The notes beneath the pieces were generated by a model that was not told where the DNA came from, ran no database searches, and worked only from the letters and a program-made list of their open reading frames with translations. A DNA stretch of 64,000 nt from Cryomorphaceae bacterium 1068 (GTDB taxonomy: Bacteria; Bacteroidota; Bacteroidia; Flavobacteriales_D; Cryomorphaceae), in contig JAPVXR010000012.1 of the NCBI GenBank assembly GCA_027214385.1, positions 79,515 through 143,514 of the forward strand, written 5' to 3'. Below, piece after piece: positions 1 to 8,509 of the stretch; positions within the stretch are counted from its first letter, which is position 1, and each line of letters begins with the position of its first letter. The translations under genes were made by a program, and so were the position numbers.

Positions 1-528
1 GCAGATAGAGTAAGGCACAAATTGTCTGATACCGAGGTATCTGATCTGGGAAATTATTTTAAACTTTCAGAAGGCGTGACTTTAGAGTATGTGGATAGCA
101 ATGTAAACGAGTATGTTGACAAGCTGGAAATCAATTTTAAAATCTCAATTTCTTTGGAGACGTTTGGAGGTTCTTATGTTTTTCCTGCTGTTGTCGTAGA
201 GCCTATCACAGATAATCCATTTGACAAAAAGAATCGAAAATACCCCGTTGTGTATCCGGACAGATGGCAAGAGTCCTACACCTGTTTGCTGCGACTTGAC
301 GCTGAAAAATACGATGTGATTGTACCGGATTCTAAGAATCTCATCCTACCCGGTGAAGAAGCAGAATTGAGTTTTGCCGCGTCATACAATTTTGGAAGCT
401 TGGTGGTGAGAAGCACTGTAAAAATGAATGAGGATCAATACTCCTTGGATAAGTACACCTCCCTTCGAACATTCTATGACCATGTTGTAGGAGCTCAAAC
501 ATCATTTATAGAAATCCAGAAAAAGTGA
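1..528 (+). CDS. C-terminal part of a DUF3857/DUF3858 transglutaminase-like protein (5' end outside window)
   Basis: The frame is open from base 1, so the true start lies upstream and only about the last 175 residues are present. The visible part matches the C-terminal DUF3858-type beta domain that follows a DUF3857 plus transglutaminase core in Bacteroidota proteins: a segment about benefit-of-sheet strands beginning near ENPFD-like NPFDKKNRKYPV, then a bulky aromatic stretch and a final helix. No catalytic residues are in the visible part. The stop overlaps the ATG of the next gene by one base (TGATG), so the two are probably translationally coupled, and the neighbour belongs to the same family. 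Likely periplasmic; substrate unknown. Confidence 0.65.
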   Translation, partial: ADRVRHKLSDTEVSDLGNYFKLSEGVTLEYVDSNVNEYVDKLEINFKISISLETFGGSYVFPAVVVEPITDNPFDKKNRKYPVVYPDRWQESYTCLLRLDAEKYDVIVPDSKNLILPGEEAELSFAASYNFGSLVVRSTVKMNEDQYSLDKYTSLRTFYDHVVGAQTSFIEIQKK

Positions 529-2375
529 TGCGTTTTACCATTCTCCTCGCTGCCTTAATGACTGGTCTGAATACGCAAGCAATTAGTATCAATGCGATTA
601 TTGAAAAATCGAATACAACCCTTGAGGTTCGGTCGGAGAAGAAAATTCGAGAAAGCGTCCATCGAAGAATCCGGATTATTTCCGAAAAAGGAAATGAACA
701 TGCTCAACTTGCATTTTATGAAGACGATTTTAGAGAAATGCGTCTATACGATGTCAATGTATTCAATTCAACAGGTCAGTTGGTACGCACCTTCCATAAA
801 AAGGATTTTTCAGAACAAATGGGTCTGGAGCAGTTAAGCAGTTATGATGAATTGAGGATTTTCTATCTGGACGCTTCGCTATCGAGATATCCATATACCA
901 TAGAATACACCTACACCTTTGAAAGAGACTATATCTTCGATTACTCTTGGTCGGCAGCCATGTCTGACTACACGATAACGGTAGATCGGGATCTCACTTT
1001 TTCTTTGCCTGAGGAAATGGAAGTCAGTATGTTTTTCGACAGTACGGAAGTCATTCATAGCCAAGTATTGGATGATGGAATTGTGATTCATTCGTTTCGT
1101 GCTGACTCCGCGAGAAGCTTGGTCTATGAGCCCTACTCACCTCTCAACGAAAAAGGCAGGGTTCAATTAATTTTTAACACGTTCAATTTCAACGGTTACA
1201 AGGGGTCTTTTGAATCGTGGAGTACTTTCGGGCTCTGGATGAATGATTTGTGGGCGGATCGCAATCAGCTTTCTCGCAGTGCATTCGATGCTGTTTATCC
1301 AAGTGGCTATGAACACTTGTCTCCTAAAGAACGGGCAAGAGTGGCTTATCGCTATATCCAGAAGAATATGAGGTATGTGGCTATTACTTATGGTATGGGT
1401 GGATTTCAGACCATGGAAGCCAATGATACCTTTAAGAAAGGCTACGGCGACTGCAAAGCACTCACCAATTTTATGCATTCGGTTCTGGCTTATGCCGATG
1501 TTGAATCTTTTCCTGCACTGGCTTATGCAGGTAGCAACCCGGTTAAAATCTATCCGGATCGTCCCACCAACTCATTTAATCATGTGATTCTTTGCATTCC
1601 CTTGGATGGTGATACCCTTTGGACTGAATGCACGAGCAACAGGTCACCATTTAATTATTTGTCTGATTTCACCGATGACCGCTACGTGATGTTGATGACA
1701 CCTACAGGCGGAAAGCTTGTGAGAACTCCTAATTATTCAGAGATGGATAATTCACAAGAAAGAAATGTACTAATCGATATCTCCGCAAATGGTTCGGCAA
1801 TGGTGAACTTTGAAGGTACTTATAGAAATTTGGCTATTGATCGTTCTCCCTTTTATAGAAAAGAAATGGCCGGATTTAAAAATGAGCGAGCAATGGAGTT
1901 AGCTTCCATTATGAAGTCATTTGATGTGGAGGAAATTGAAGTTGATCTGTTTCCACAAGACCAGCCCATTATGAATGTCAATGCTCAAGTGAAGGATCGG
2001 TTGTTTGCGAAGCGAATGGGGAGTAAAATGCTGGTCAAACCTTTTCTTTTCAAAGATCGTTTTCCTGTTTTTGAAGATGATGCCCGAGAAAATGATATCT
2101 ACTTTCGCAGGGGATACTCATCCATAGATACCATTCAAGTTCTTTTTCCTGAGCACTTGCATCTGAACGGCCCCATTGAAAACCAATCCATACACACGGA
2201 GTTCGGTGAGCTTGAATTAACAGCAGTAGAGAGTGATCAAAAAGATGGGGTCATGCTCATTCGAAGGTTCTCTTTTCCGTCAGGATTATACGCCAAGGAT
2301 GAATATGCCAAAGTCAAAGAATTCTTTGAAGCCATGGAGCGAACCAACACGATAAGCCTTGTTTTAGTTCCTTAA
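528..2375 (+). CDS. DUF3857 domain-containing transglutaminase-like protein
   Basis: A 615-residue exported protein: a hydrophobic signal peptide (about residues 1-19, ending NTQA), an N-terminal DUF3857 beta domain, then a transglutaminase-like core. The papain-type residues are visible: Cys about 308 in GYGDCKAL, His about 352 in SFNHVIL, and an acidic/aromatic motif at DTLWTECTS where many relatives have WLDPT. A C-terminal DUF3858-like beta region follows. I chose the ATG at 528 rather than a GTG three bases upstream because it gives the TGATG overlap with the preceding gene. The family is common in Bacteroidota as paralogous pairs; a periplasmic protein-modifying or proteolytic role is inferred, not shown. 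Confidence 0.85.
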   Translation: MRFTILLAALMTGLNTQAISINAIIEKSNTTLEVRSEKKIRESVHRRIRIISEKGNEHAQLAFYEDDFREMRLYDVNVFNSTGQLVRTFHKKDFSEQMGLEQLSSYDELRIFYLDASLSRYPYTIEYTYTFERDYIFDYSWSAAMSDYTITVDRDLTFSLPEEMEVSMFFDSTEVIHSQVLDDGIVIHSFRADSARSLVYEPYSPLNEKGRVQLIFNTFNFNGYKGSFESWSTFGLWMNDLWADRNQLSRSAFDAVYPSGYEHLSPKERARVAYRYIQKNMRYVAITYGMGGFQTMEANDTFKKGYGDCKALTNFMHSVLAYADVESFPALAYAGSNPVKIYPDRPTNSFNHVILCIPLDGDTLWTECTSNRSPFNYLSDFTDDRYVMLMTPTGGKLVRTPNYSEMDNSQERNVLIDISANGSAMVNFEGTYRNLAIDRSPFYRKEMAGFKNERAMELASIMKSFDVEEIEVDLFPQDQPIMNVNAQVKDRLFAKRMGSKMLVKPFLFKDRFPVFEDDARENDIYFRRGYSSIDTIQVLFPEHLHLNGPIENQSIHTEFGELELTAVESDQKDGVMLIRRFSFPSGLYAKDEYAKVKEFFEAMERTNTISLVLVP

Positions 2376-2477
2376 TTGATTCACTTACATCAGTCTTTGT
2401 TGGCAGAGGACTTTGATTCGACTATCTTTATGGAGTGGTAAAATTGCTGTGCAGTTTTAATTCAAAATCTTGCTTCC

Positions 2478-3539
2478 ATGCCTGCCAAATCACGCCCAAT
2501 CAACATACTTTTTGCCGTCACGATCATTCTGGCGTTAATGTTTTTCGGGAGGTCTGTTTTAGTACCATTGGCATTTTCGGTTCTCATCGCTTTTGTGATA
2601 TATCCAATTTGCCTGAGGTTAGAACGATTTGGCCTTGGTAGAGTCGGCTCTATCCTAATTGGCGAGTTGCTGGTTTTTATACTCTTCGGAGGATTGGTGC
2701 TTCTATTGATCTGGCAGTTTAGTGAATTCCTTGATCAATGGCCTATGATCAATGCCAAGTTGCAGGCAGCTATCAATCGAGTAAACGAAATTGCAGTCGA
2801 ACAATATGCCGTTCCTGCAGACGAGCAGCTGGGCTATTTGCAGTCTCTGCTATTTGAAAACACCAATCGTCTTTTCGCTTTTTTGCAAAATCTTCTTTTT
2901 GTTTCTGCTACAGGATTGGTGATGCTGGTACTTATTCCATTTTATACCGCTTTAATCCTTTACTACAGAGGTTTATGGATCAAGTCTCTGGTAGCTGCCA
3001 CCGGTGAGCAACATCGACAAAAAGTACTTCGGCTGGTGAAAGGCTCCATTCAGAAGTATTTCGATTTCGTAAAAGGAATGCTTTTGGTTTATCTCATTGT
3101 GGGTATTTTGAATAGTTTCGGACTAGCCATTCTTGGTGTTCCCCACCCAATTCTTTTTGGTGTGATTGCCTCCTTACTCACTTTCATTCCCTATTTCGGA
3201 ATAGTGGTCGGCGCGCTCTTGCCAATGGCCGTGTCATGGGTGACTTTCGACAGTATATGGTATCCCATCGGTGTAGCTGCCATATTCACCATAGTTCAGT
3301 ACTTGGAGGCCAATTTCATTTTTCCTCTGGCGGTGAGCGTAAAGCTGAAGGTCAATACTTTGGTCAGCATAGTGGCTATTTTTGCGGGAGCCCTTATCTG
3401 GGGTCCTGCGGGTATGATTCTATTCGTTCCCTTTCTGGGCATTCTCAAGCTTATTGCTAAGGAGGTGGAAGGCTGGGAGCCACTGGCTATTTTTCTGGGA
3501 GATGGAAGCGAAGACAATCTTGAAGAACTTTCGGAATAG
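2478..3539 (+). CDS. AI-2E family transporter (PerM/TqsA-like permease)
   Basis: A 353-residue polytopic inner-membrane protein with the usual layout of this family: two N-terminal helices, a soluble amphipathic segment (about residues 75-135), then a cluster of C-terminal helices carrying the conserved glycine/proline turns FLIPYFGIVVGALLP and EANFIFPLAVSVKLK. Length matches the family (about 350). The family includes an autoinducer-2 exporter and Na+/H+ antiporters, so the substrate here cannot be named. The ATG at 2478 follows a 102-base gap; a Bacteroidota -7-like element (TATCTTTA) lies near 2425. The gene appears monocistronic, facing an intergenic gap before the MscS channel. Confidence 0.85.
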   Translation: MPAKSRPINILFAVTIILALMFFGRSVLVPLAFSVLIAFVIYPICLRLERFGLGRVGSILIGELLVFILFGGLVLLLIWQFSEFLDQWPMINAKLQAAINRVNEIAVEQYAVPADEQLGYLQSLLFENTNRLFAFLQNLLFVSATGLVMLVLIPFYTALILYYRGLWIKSLVAATGEQHRQKVLRLVKGSIQKYFDFVKGMLLVYLIVGILNSFGLAILGVPHPILFGVIASLLTFIPYFGIVVGALLPMAVSWVTFDSIWYPIGVAAIFTIVQYLEANFIFPLAVSVKLKVNTLVSIVAIFAGALIWGPAGMILFVPFLGILKLIAKEVEGWEPLAIFLGDGSEDNLEELSE

Positions 3540-3734
3540 ATTCTGAGCAAAGTCTTTCATCATCATCTTTTCGATCTGCTTTAAGTGGTGATTCACTCCT
3601 TCTCAGTTTCTCTCACAAGCAGGTAGAGAGCATTGATTTGCCTTAACTGAGAAGAATGGAATTGGTTGATTCTTTGACCAATATTTTTCTACATCAGTTT
3701 GTGTTGCTTTCCAAAAATTGCAGACTTTCGTCCC

Positions 3735-4625
3735 ATGGAGCATCTTAAAGATTTTATGGAGTACCTCAAGGTGGTTTGGTTTGCCAATAGCTACGCAAGG
3801 ATGATCGTGGCTGTGGGTATACTCATCCTCACGATAGTGGTGAATATGCTGTTCGTAAAGGTTTTCAACAGCTTTATCCGTCGAAGGACAGATGATATGC
3901 ACAATGACCCCACCAATTATAAATTTTTACGGCATGCTATTGTGGCCCTTATATATGTCGTCGGAGTGAGTGCAGCGATTTATTCCATACCTAGTTTAAG
4001 GACACTTGCCAGTTCGCTTTTGGCAGGTGCAGGAATTTTGGCAGTAGCAGTAGGTTTTGCTTCGCAACAGGCTTTGAGCAATATGGTAAGCGGTATTTTC
4101 CTCATTATGTTTAAGCCTTTTCGGGTAAACGATCGAATTACTATTCAGAGTAATATATCGGGCGTGGTTGAGGATATTTCACTTCGACACACTGTCATCC
4201 GTAATTTTGAAAACCGACGAGTCATCATACCTAATTCCATTATTGGAAATGAAGTTTTGGTGAATGCCGATTATGAAGAGGCACTCATTTGTAAGTGGAT
4301 TGATATGGGGATTGGCTATGGAGCAGATTATAAATTGGCCAAAAAGATCATCCAGGAAGAGGCGATGAAGCATCCCTTTTTTATCGACAACCGCACTCCT
4401 GAAGAAAAGGAAGAAGGTGTTGATGCCGTTCGTGTACGTGTATTGAATTGGGGCGATTTCTCCATAAATATCCGCGCTTGGGTTTGGACGGCCGATAACG
4501 GTGCCGCTTTTCAATTGGGCTGCGACTTATACGAGAGCGTCAAGGAGCGTTTTGACGCCGAAGGAGTGGAGATTCCTTATCCGTACAGAAATGTGGTGCA
4601 TCACAATTTGCCAAAAGACGAATAA
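3735..4625 (+). CDS. Small-conductance mechanosensitive channel (MscS family)
   Basis: A 296-residue MscS-type channel that releases solutes upon hypo-osmotic shock. Two N-terminal membrane helices precede the Gly/Ala-rich pore helix (SSLLAGAGILAVAVGFASQQ, about residues 100-120) and the cytoplasmic beta domain starting FKPFRVNDRI, followed by the alpha/beta C-terminal domain. The size is that of the minimal MscS architecture. The ATG at 3735 is preferred; an in-frame TTG 36 bases upstream would add a short extension without homology. The gene converges with the SbtA-type permease on the other strand, leaving a 32-base gap. Confidence 0.87.
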   Translation: MEHLKDFMEYLKVVWFANSYARMIVAVGILILTIVVNMLFVKVFNSFIRRRTDDMHNDPTNYKFLRHAIVALIYVVGVSAAIYSIPSLRTLASSLLAGAGILAVAVGFASQQALSNMVSGIFLIMFKPFRVNDRITIQSNISGVVEDISLRHTVIRNFENRRVIIPNSIIGNEVLVNADYEEALICKWIDMGIGYGADYKLAKKIIQEEAMKHPFFIDNRTPEEKEEGVDAVRVRVLNWGDFSINIRAWVWTADNGAAFQLGCDLYESVKERFDAEGVEIPYPYRNVVHHNLPKDE

Positions 4626-4657
4626 CCTCATTCCAAAAAAAATGCGAAGTGTCGACC

Positions 4658-5620
4658 TTATGTACTCTGAGCGATGTATAGATAAAGCGGCATTCCCAAA
4701 GTGATGTTAAATGGGAAAGTAATGGCCAGAGCCATTGGTAAGTACAAGCTTGGGTTAGCCTTAGGCGCAGCCAGGCGCATGGCTGCAGGTACGGCGATAT
4801 AAGAAGCACTCGCCGCCAAAATCGCGAAGAGTAATCTGTTTCCCAAACTTTCGGTAAAAGTACCGCTGAATACGGCTACTGCACATCCATTGATCACAGG
4901 TATAACAATGGCAAATATCAGCGCAAACCAACCTTTTTTCATAAAAGAGGAAAGCTCCTTTCCGCTGGTAATTCCCATATCCAGTAGGAATACCGCCAAG
5001 AACCCTTTGAAAATATCGGTAGTAAATGGCTTGATTCCTTCGGCTTGGGCATCACTGGCCAGATAGCCTATCACCAAACTTCCGATGATGAGTAATACAC
5101 TTCCATTGGTGACTGAGTGTTTTAATACCTTTCCCAGTGGTGGCTTATCGGTATTGTCTTTATTAAACAGGCTAATGAGCAGTACACCGATAATAATCGA
5201 AGGAGCCTCCATTAGTGCCATTACGGCTACCATATGTCCGTCAAATGGTATTTTTTCCAACTCCAAAAAAGAGATAGCCGTCACAAATGTCACCGCACTC
5301 ACAGATCCATAGGCGGCGGCAATAGCGCCTGAGTTCCACACATTGAACTTGCGGCGGAGAATGAAATACGCGTAAATCGGTACGACCAGAGCCAAGAGAA
5401 TTCCAAAAAGGAGTGAATAAGCTATTTCCGTGTCAAAGTGGCTGTGTGAAAGTTCTTGTCCACCTTTGAAGCCGATGGATAGGATGAGGTACATCGAGAT
5501 AAACTTCGAAGAGTTGGGAGGTATCGCTAAATCGCTTTTCAGCTGAACGGCTATAATGCCTAAGAAGAAAAATAGTAGTGCCGGATTGGTGAGATTGTCG
5601 GCTAGTAAATGCAGGTCCAT
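4658..5620 (-). CDS. Sodium-dependent bicarbonate transport family permease (SbtA-like)
   Basis: A 320-residue polytopic membrane protein with the two-fold inverted organisation of the SbtA superfamily: N-terminal LTNPALLFFFLGIIAVQLKS, the repeat motif GSVSAVTFVTA around residues 105-115 and the second-half motif LAASASYIAVPAAMRLAAP near residue 285. SbtA proteins take up bicarbonate with Na+. A nearby PEP carboxylase (15.4-18.2 kb) could use imported bicarbonate for anaplerosis, but nothing in the sequence links them. No SbtB (PII-like) gene adjoins it, unlike the cyanobacterial pair. Divergent from the small membrane protein at 5770. Confidence 0.85.
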   Translation of the reverse strand: MDLHLLADNLTNPALLFFFLGIIAVQLKSDLAIPPNSSKFISMYLILSIGFKGGQELSHSHFDTEIAYSLLFGILLALVVPIYAYFILRRKFNVWNSGAIAAAYGSVSAVTFVTAISFLELEKIPFDGHMVAVMALMEAPSIIIGVLLISLFNKDNTDKPPLGKVLKHSVTNGSVLLIIGSLVIGYLASDAQAEGIKPFTTDIFKGFLAVFLLDMGITSGKELSSFMKKGWFALIFAIVIPVINGCAVAVFSGTFTESLGNRLLFAILAASASYIAVPAAMRLAAPKANPSLYLPMALAITFPFNITLGMPLYLYIAQST

Positions 5621-5756
5621 AACTACTCTGAATTTCCCCGAAGTTAAACTTGGAAGGAAGTTGTGCGATAGGTTTTAGGCTGCAGTTATCAACGACCTTT
5701 GTTAGGAATTTCTGTTTTCGTTCAACCACATGATTCTCTGCACCTGTATACATGTA

Positions 5757-5764
5757 TATATTTG
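5757..5764 (+). promoter_or_regulatory. TAnnTTTG promoter element five bases before a start codon
   Basis: TATATTTG is a perfect match to the Bacteroidota -7 element. Only five bases separate it from the ATG at 5770. Since transcription in this phylum normally starts a few bases after this element, the transcript should have almost no leader. Confidence 0.55.
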
Positions 5765-5769
5765 TTCTC

Positions 5770-5994
5770 ATGTCTGAGAAATCGAATAGAGCGAAGTTTT
5801 ACATCATTCCATGGGCCCTGAGTGCTGCTTTTCTCATCCGAGCCATGATACTTCGCGATAGCGCGGCGACTTATGCTACGGATAATCTGAGTATTTGGCA
5901 ATCGACTTCTTTTTACTTTGTGCTCTCTTCAGTTGGTTTCATTTTGGGGCTCTATTTTCTCACACGGAAAGGTGGGAAATCAGAATCAGATTAA
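5770..5994 (+). CDS. Small two-helix membrane protein, unknown function
   Basis: A 74-residue protein with two predicted membrane helices (about residues 10-28 and 44-64) and a basic/polar tail ending GGKSESD. I prefer the ATG at 5770 because a perfect TAnnTTTG promoter element ends five bases upstream; an ATG at 5752 lies inside or before that element. Small two-helix proteins of this sort are common and unassigned in Bacteroidota. It lies upstream of the YqaE-like gene, 30 bases away, and may be co-transcribed with it. Confidence 0.6.
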   Translation: MSEKSNRAKFYIIPWALSAAFLIRAMILRDSAATYATDNLSIWQSTSFYFVLSSVGFILGLYFLTRKGGKSESD

Positions 5995-6024
5995 ATCCGA
6001 TATCAACCGTATTAAACTATGTTC

Positions 6025-6189
6025 ATGAGTATTGTAAGAATCATTTTCGCCATCATTTTGCCACCACTGGGAGTATTTCTCACGGTAGGATTGGGTAAGC
6101 ATTTCTGGATTAATGTGCTTTTGACCATTCTGGGCTTTGTACCGGGCATTGTGCATGCCGTCTGGATTATTGCCAAGAATGATGCATAG
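6025..6189 (+). CDS. YqaE/Pmp3 (UPF0057) family small membrane protein
   Basis: A 54-residue protein consisting almost entirely of the Pmp3 signature: an N-terminal helix with the motif IFAIILPPLGVFLTVG, a short polar turn (GLGKHFWIN), and a second helix LTILGFVPGIVHAVWII. The PPLGV and FxPGxxHAxWII motifs are diagnostic. These proteolipid-like proteins affect membrane potential and salt or cold tolerance in yeast and plants; bacterial roles are poorly known. A second ATG at 6019 would add two residues. A second copy of this domain occurs in this window fused to a lipoprotein (41.0-41.5 kb). Confidence 0.88.
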   Translation: MSIVRIIFAIILPPLGVFLTVGLGKHFWINVLLTILGFVPGIVHAVWIIAKNDA

Positions 6190-6237
6190 ATTTCGTCATT
6201 GCAGGCCAACTGTATCATTTCAAATGACAAACAGGAG

Positions 6238-6341
6238 TATCGGTCTGAGAACCGATAACATGAAATATCGCCTCTAGAACCGATATTTGGTATTATCGGC
6301 TTTAGAGCCGATAAATTAGATTATCTGCTGAGAAGCCGATA
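6238..6341 (+). promoter_or_regulatory. Four 20-bp palindromic operators at an exact 28-bp period upstream of satD
   Basis: Copies occupy 6238-6257, 6266-6285, 6294-6313 and 6322-6341, each TATCGG-like on the left and CCGATA on the right with six central bases rich in TnAGA. Copies 1 and 3 have perfect 7-bp arms (TATCGGT/ACCGATA and TATCGGC/GCCGATA); copies 2 and 4 have degenerate left arms but intact CCGATA. Start-to-start spacing is 28 bp every time. The array ends ten bases before the SatD start codon, and a -7-like GATATTTG (6282-6289) is embedded between copies 2 and 3. It looks like a cooperative operator; the HTH-bearing SatD protein itself is the obvious candidate binder. Confidence 0.8.
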
Positions 6342-6351
6342 TATTCGTGAT

Positions 6352-6951
6352 ATGATTGCAATCATCACAGGAGATATTATAAACTCCACCGAAGACGATT
6401 CGACTCAATGGCTGTCGCTCCTTAAGAAGGTTCTGAATCGCTATGGGAAAAGTCCCGAACGATGGGAGATTTTCAGAGGAGACAGTTTTCAGTTGGAGGT
6501 TGAACCCAAAAATGCCTTGCTCACAGCCTTTCATATCAAGGCGTGTATCAAGCAAACGGGTAGCAGAGATGTCAGGATGGCCATTGGCATTGGTGAGGCC
6601 ACCCACAAGGCAGCGCGCATTTCAGAATCCAATGGTTCGGCCTACGTACGATCGGGAGAAAGCTTCGAGGAATTGAAAAAACAAACCCTTGCCATTCGCA
6701 CAGAGAACGAAGACATTGATGAAACCATCAACCTTATGTTGCAACTGGCTCTGCTCATCGCAGATAATTGGAGCTCGGCGGTGGCGACAATAGTCAATGC
6801 ATCCATCGAGAACCCCGACAAGCCGCAAAAAGAACTCGCGAAGCTTTTGAATAAATCTCAAAGTAGTGTGAGTGAAGCCATGTCGCGCGGAGGATATGGT
6901 GAGATGATGAAAGTGCATCAATATTATTCCAAACGAATCGATAGGCTATGA
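6352..6951 (+). CDS. SatD family protein with C-terminal helix-turn-helix
   Basis: A 199-residue protein. The N-terminal part (MIAIITGDIINST, then FRGDSFQLEV at 42-51 and RMAIGIGEA at 75-83) matches the SatD family and resembles, by the position of its acidic GD motifs, a nucleotidyl-cyclase-like fold (fold similarity is inference). Residues about 155-182 (PQKELAKLLNKSQSSVSEAM) form a clear helix-turn-helix of the kind that follows an A-x-x-L turn. SatD was first described in the acid-tolerance sat operon of Streptococcus mutans. It overlaps the following DUF3307 gene by four bases (ATGA). The four 28-bp-spaced palindromes directly upstream suggest autoregulation through the HTH. Confidence 0.82.
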   Translation: MIAIITGDIINSTEDDSTQWLSLLKKVLNRYGKSPERWEIFRGDSFQLEVEPKNALLTAFHIKACIKQTGSRDVRMAIGIGEATHKAARISESNGSAYVRSGESFEELKKQTLAIRTENEDIDETINLMLQLALLIADNWSSAVATIVNASIENPDKPQKELAKLLNKSQSSVSEAMSRGGYGEMMKVHQYYSKRIDRL

Positions 6952-7664
6952 CTCTCCTCTTTATAAAAATGCTTTTGGCCCATGTCTTGGGAGATTTTGT
7001 TTTTCAGCCAAAGGGGTGGGTAGAGCATAAGCTAAAACGGCGGCATAAATCCAAGTATCTATACTTCCATATACTGATTCACCTGGCCGCCCTATTAGTC
7101 GTATTTCGTTTTGACTTCAGTTATTGGCCTGTCTTTGTGGTTGTCCCGATCAGTCATCTCGTTATCGATTTGATTAAAATAAACCTAAATAAAAAGGTGA
7201 ATATCCGTAGGCTGTTTGTGTCTGATCAACTCGCTCATATCGGGGTGATTTTGGCCCTGACATTCTATTATTTTCCTGATTTTTCAATTTCACAAGAACT
7301 GTTTTCTGAGGGAGCTCTTCTTCTATTGTTGTGTCTAATTGTTCTCACTTCCGTGGGATCAATACTTATACAGGTGTTGATGAGTCGATGGGTAGTTGCC
7401 GAGGACAAAGAAAATCAGTCGCTTCCTGCAGCAGGAAAGTACATTGGCATTTTAGAGCGACTCTTTATATTCGTTTTTGTGATACTAAATCAATGGTCAG
7501 CCATCGGATTTTTAATCACTGCAAAATCCGTTTTTCGGTTTGGCGATCTGTCTCGGGCTAAGGACCGAAAACTAACCGAGTATATCCTCATCGGGACACT
7601 TCTCAGTTTTGGCTTAGCAATTCTGACGGGGTTGGTATTCAACCGATTTTATGAAGGACTTTAA
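6948..7664 (+). CDS. DUF3307 domain-containing membrane protein
   Basis: A 238-residue polytopic membrane protein. The N-terminus carries the DUF3307 signature LLAHVLGDFVFQPKGWVEHK followed by a basic loop and HILIHLAALLV, with His/Asp residues typical of the family; about six membrane helices follow. Its start overlaps the SatD stop (ATGA), so the pair is translationally coupled. SatD next to DUF3307 is a recurrent arrangement in bacteria, which implies a joint function, but the activity is unknown. The gene converges with the nucleotidase gene, leaving three bases between the stops. Confidence 0.85.
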   Translation: MTLLFIKMLLAHVLGDFVFQPKGWVEHKLKRRHKSKYLYFHILIHLAALLVVFRFDFSYWPVFVVVPISHLVIDLIKINLNKKVNIRRLFVSDQLAHIGVILALTFYYFPDFSISQELFSEGALLLLLCLIVLTSVGSILIQVLMSRWVVAEDKENQSLPAAGKYIGILERLFIFVFVILNQWSAIGFLITAKSVFRFGDLSRAKDRKLTEYILIGTLLSFGLAILTGLVFNRFYEGL

Positions 7665-7667
7665 GGC

Positions 7668-8504
7668 TTAAAGAGCATCAGCTCCCCATGGGTCTAAATA
7701 GATTCTCCTTAAGGAATCTCGCTCCGTGTTGTTAAACGAACGATCGTAATTGTAAACAGCCCCTTCCCAGGTGCCGTAAAGAGAATTTGGCAAAACGATG
7801 AAATTCACTCCCATTTCGTCTCGGTGGACTTGCACATTATTTAGTCGTTCTTTGACATTGGCAGGTTTGTCCCATACCTCTGAGTAGTCACCCAAATTAT
7901 CTCCAATGTAGAGGATGATGTCTGCCGATCCTGCTTTCACTTTCGCCCTTCTTTCAGATTTATCTGAGGTATTCGTTTTTAGAAAAATATGACTTGAATC
8001 GGCTTGAGGTACTCCGAGACTTTGGAGATTTTTAATGGTCGCTTTCAAACCATCGGTGCTACGGTTGCTGATATAGTAAAGCTCAACTCCGTGGCTATGC
8101 GCCCACGTTAAAAATTCGATTGACCCGGGCACAGCTTCCGCACTGGCATCTTCCACCCATTTTGCCCAAGTATCAGGCGAGTAGGGGTTGTTGGTTACTA
8201 TTTGCCAAGCTGTGTATGGACTATTGTCCAAAACCGTTTCATCCAAATCGAGAATGACAGTCGGCTTTTTAACCCCTTTGGCCAAAGCCCTCTCGAGCTG
8301 AATTCCTGCAAGCTCATAAGCTTGGTAGCAGAGGGCTTTATACTCTGCAGCGCTTTGGGCGTAGAGCGTAGAGTGGATGAGGTAATCTTGCGATTTTATT
8401 TCTGTAGAGTCTTTTCTCGCAGGCTCTGTTTGCTGGACGGCTATTTCTTCACAGGCCGTCAGGGCAATGAAAATTGAAAGAGCAATGGCGCTGATCTTAT
8501 TCAT
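7668..8504 (-). CDS. 5'-nucleotidase, lipoprotein e(P4) family
   Basis: A 278-residue HAD-superfamily class C acid phosphatase. A lipoprotein signal ends at FIALTAC (Cys about 18). The catalytic DxDxT motif is ILDLDETVLDN (about residues 83-93), motif II is YYISNRS, and the C-terminal acidic motif is LYIGDNLGDYSE. These enzymes dephosphorylate nucleotides (and NMN) at the outer membrane for uptake of nucleosides and phosphate. Length matches the family (about 270). The start codon lies five bases from the neighbouring sensor gene on the same strand, suggesting co-transcription. Confidence 0.9.
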   Translation of the reverse strand: MNKISAIALSIFIALTACEEIAVQQTEPARKDSTEIKSQDYLIHSTLYAQSAAEYKALCYQAYELAGIQLERALAKGVKKPTVILDLDETVLDNSPYTAWQIVTNNPYSPDTWAKWVEDASAEAVPGSIEFLTWAHSHGVELYYISNRSTDGLKATIKNLQSLGVPQADSSHIFLKTNTSDKSERRAKVKAGSADIILYIGDNLGDYSEVWDKPANVKERLNNVQVHRDEMGVNFIVLPNSLYGTWEGAVYNYDRSFNNTERDSLRRIYLDPWGADAL

Positions 8505-8509
8505 TTTTA

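Noticed and set aside
6238..6341. CRISPR array
   Set aside because: The repeats are palindromic operators of 20 bp with only eight bases between them, half-sites vary between copies, and no cas genes are near. Period and position fit an operator array.
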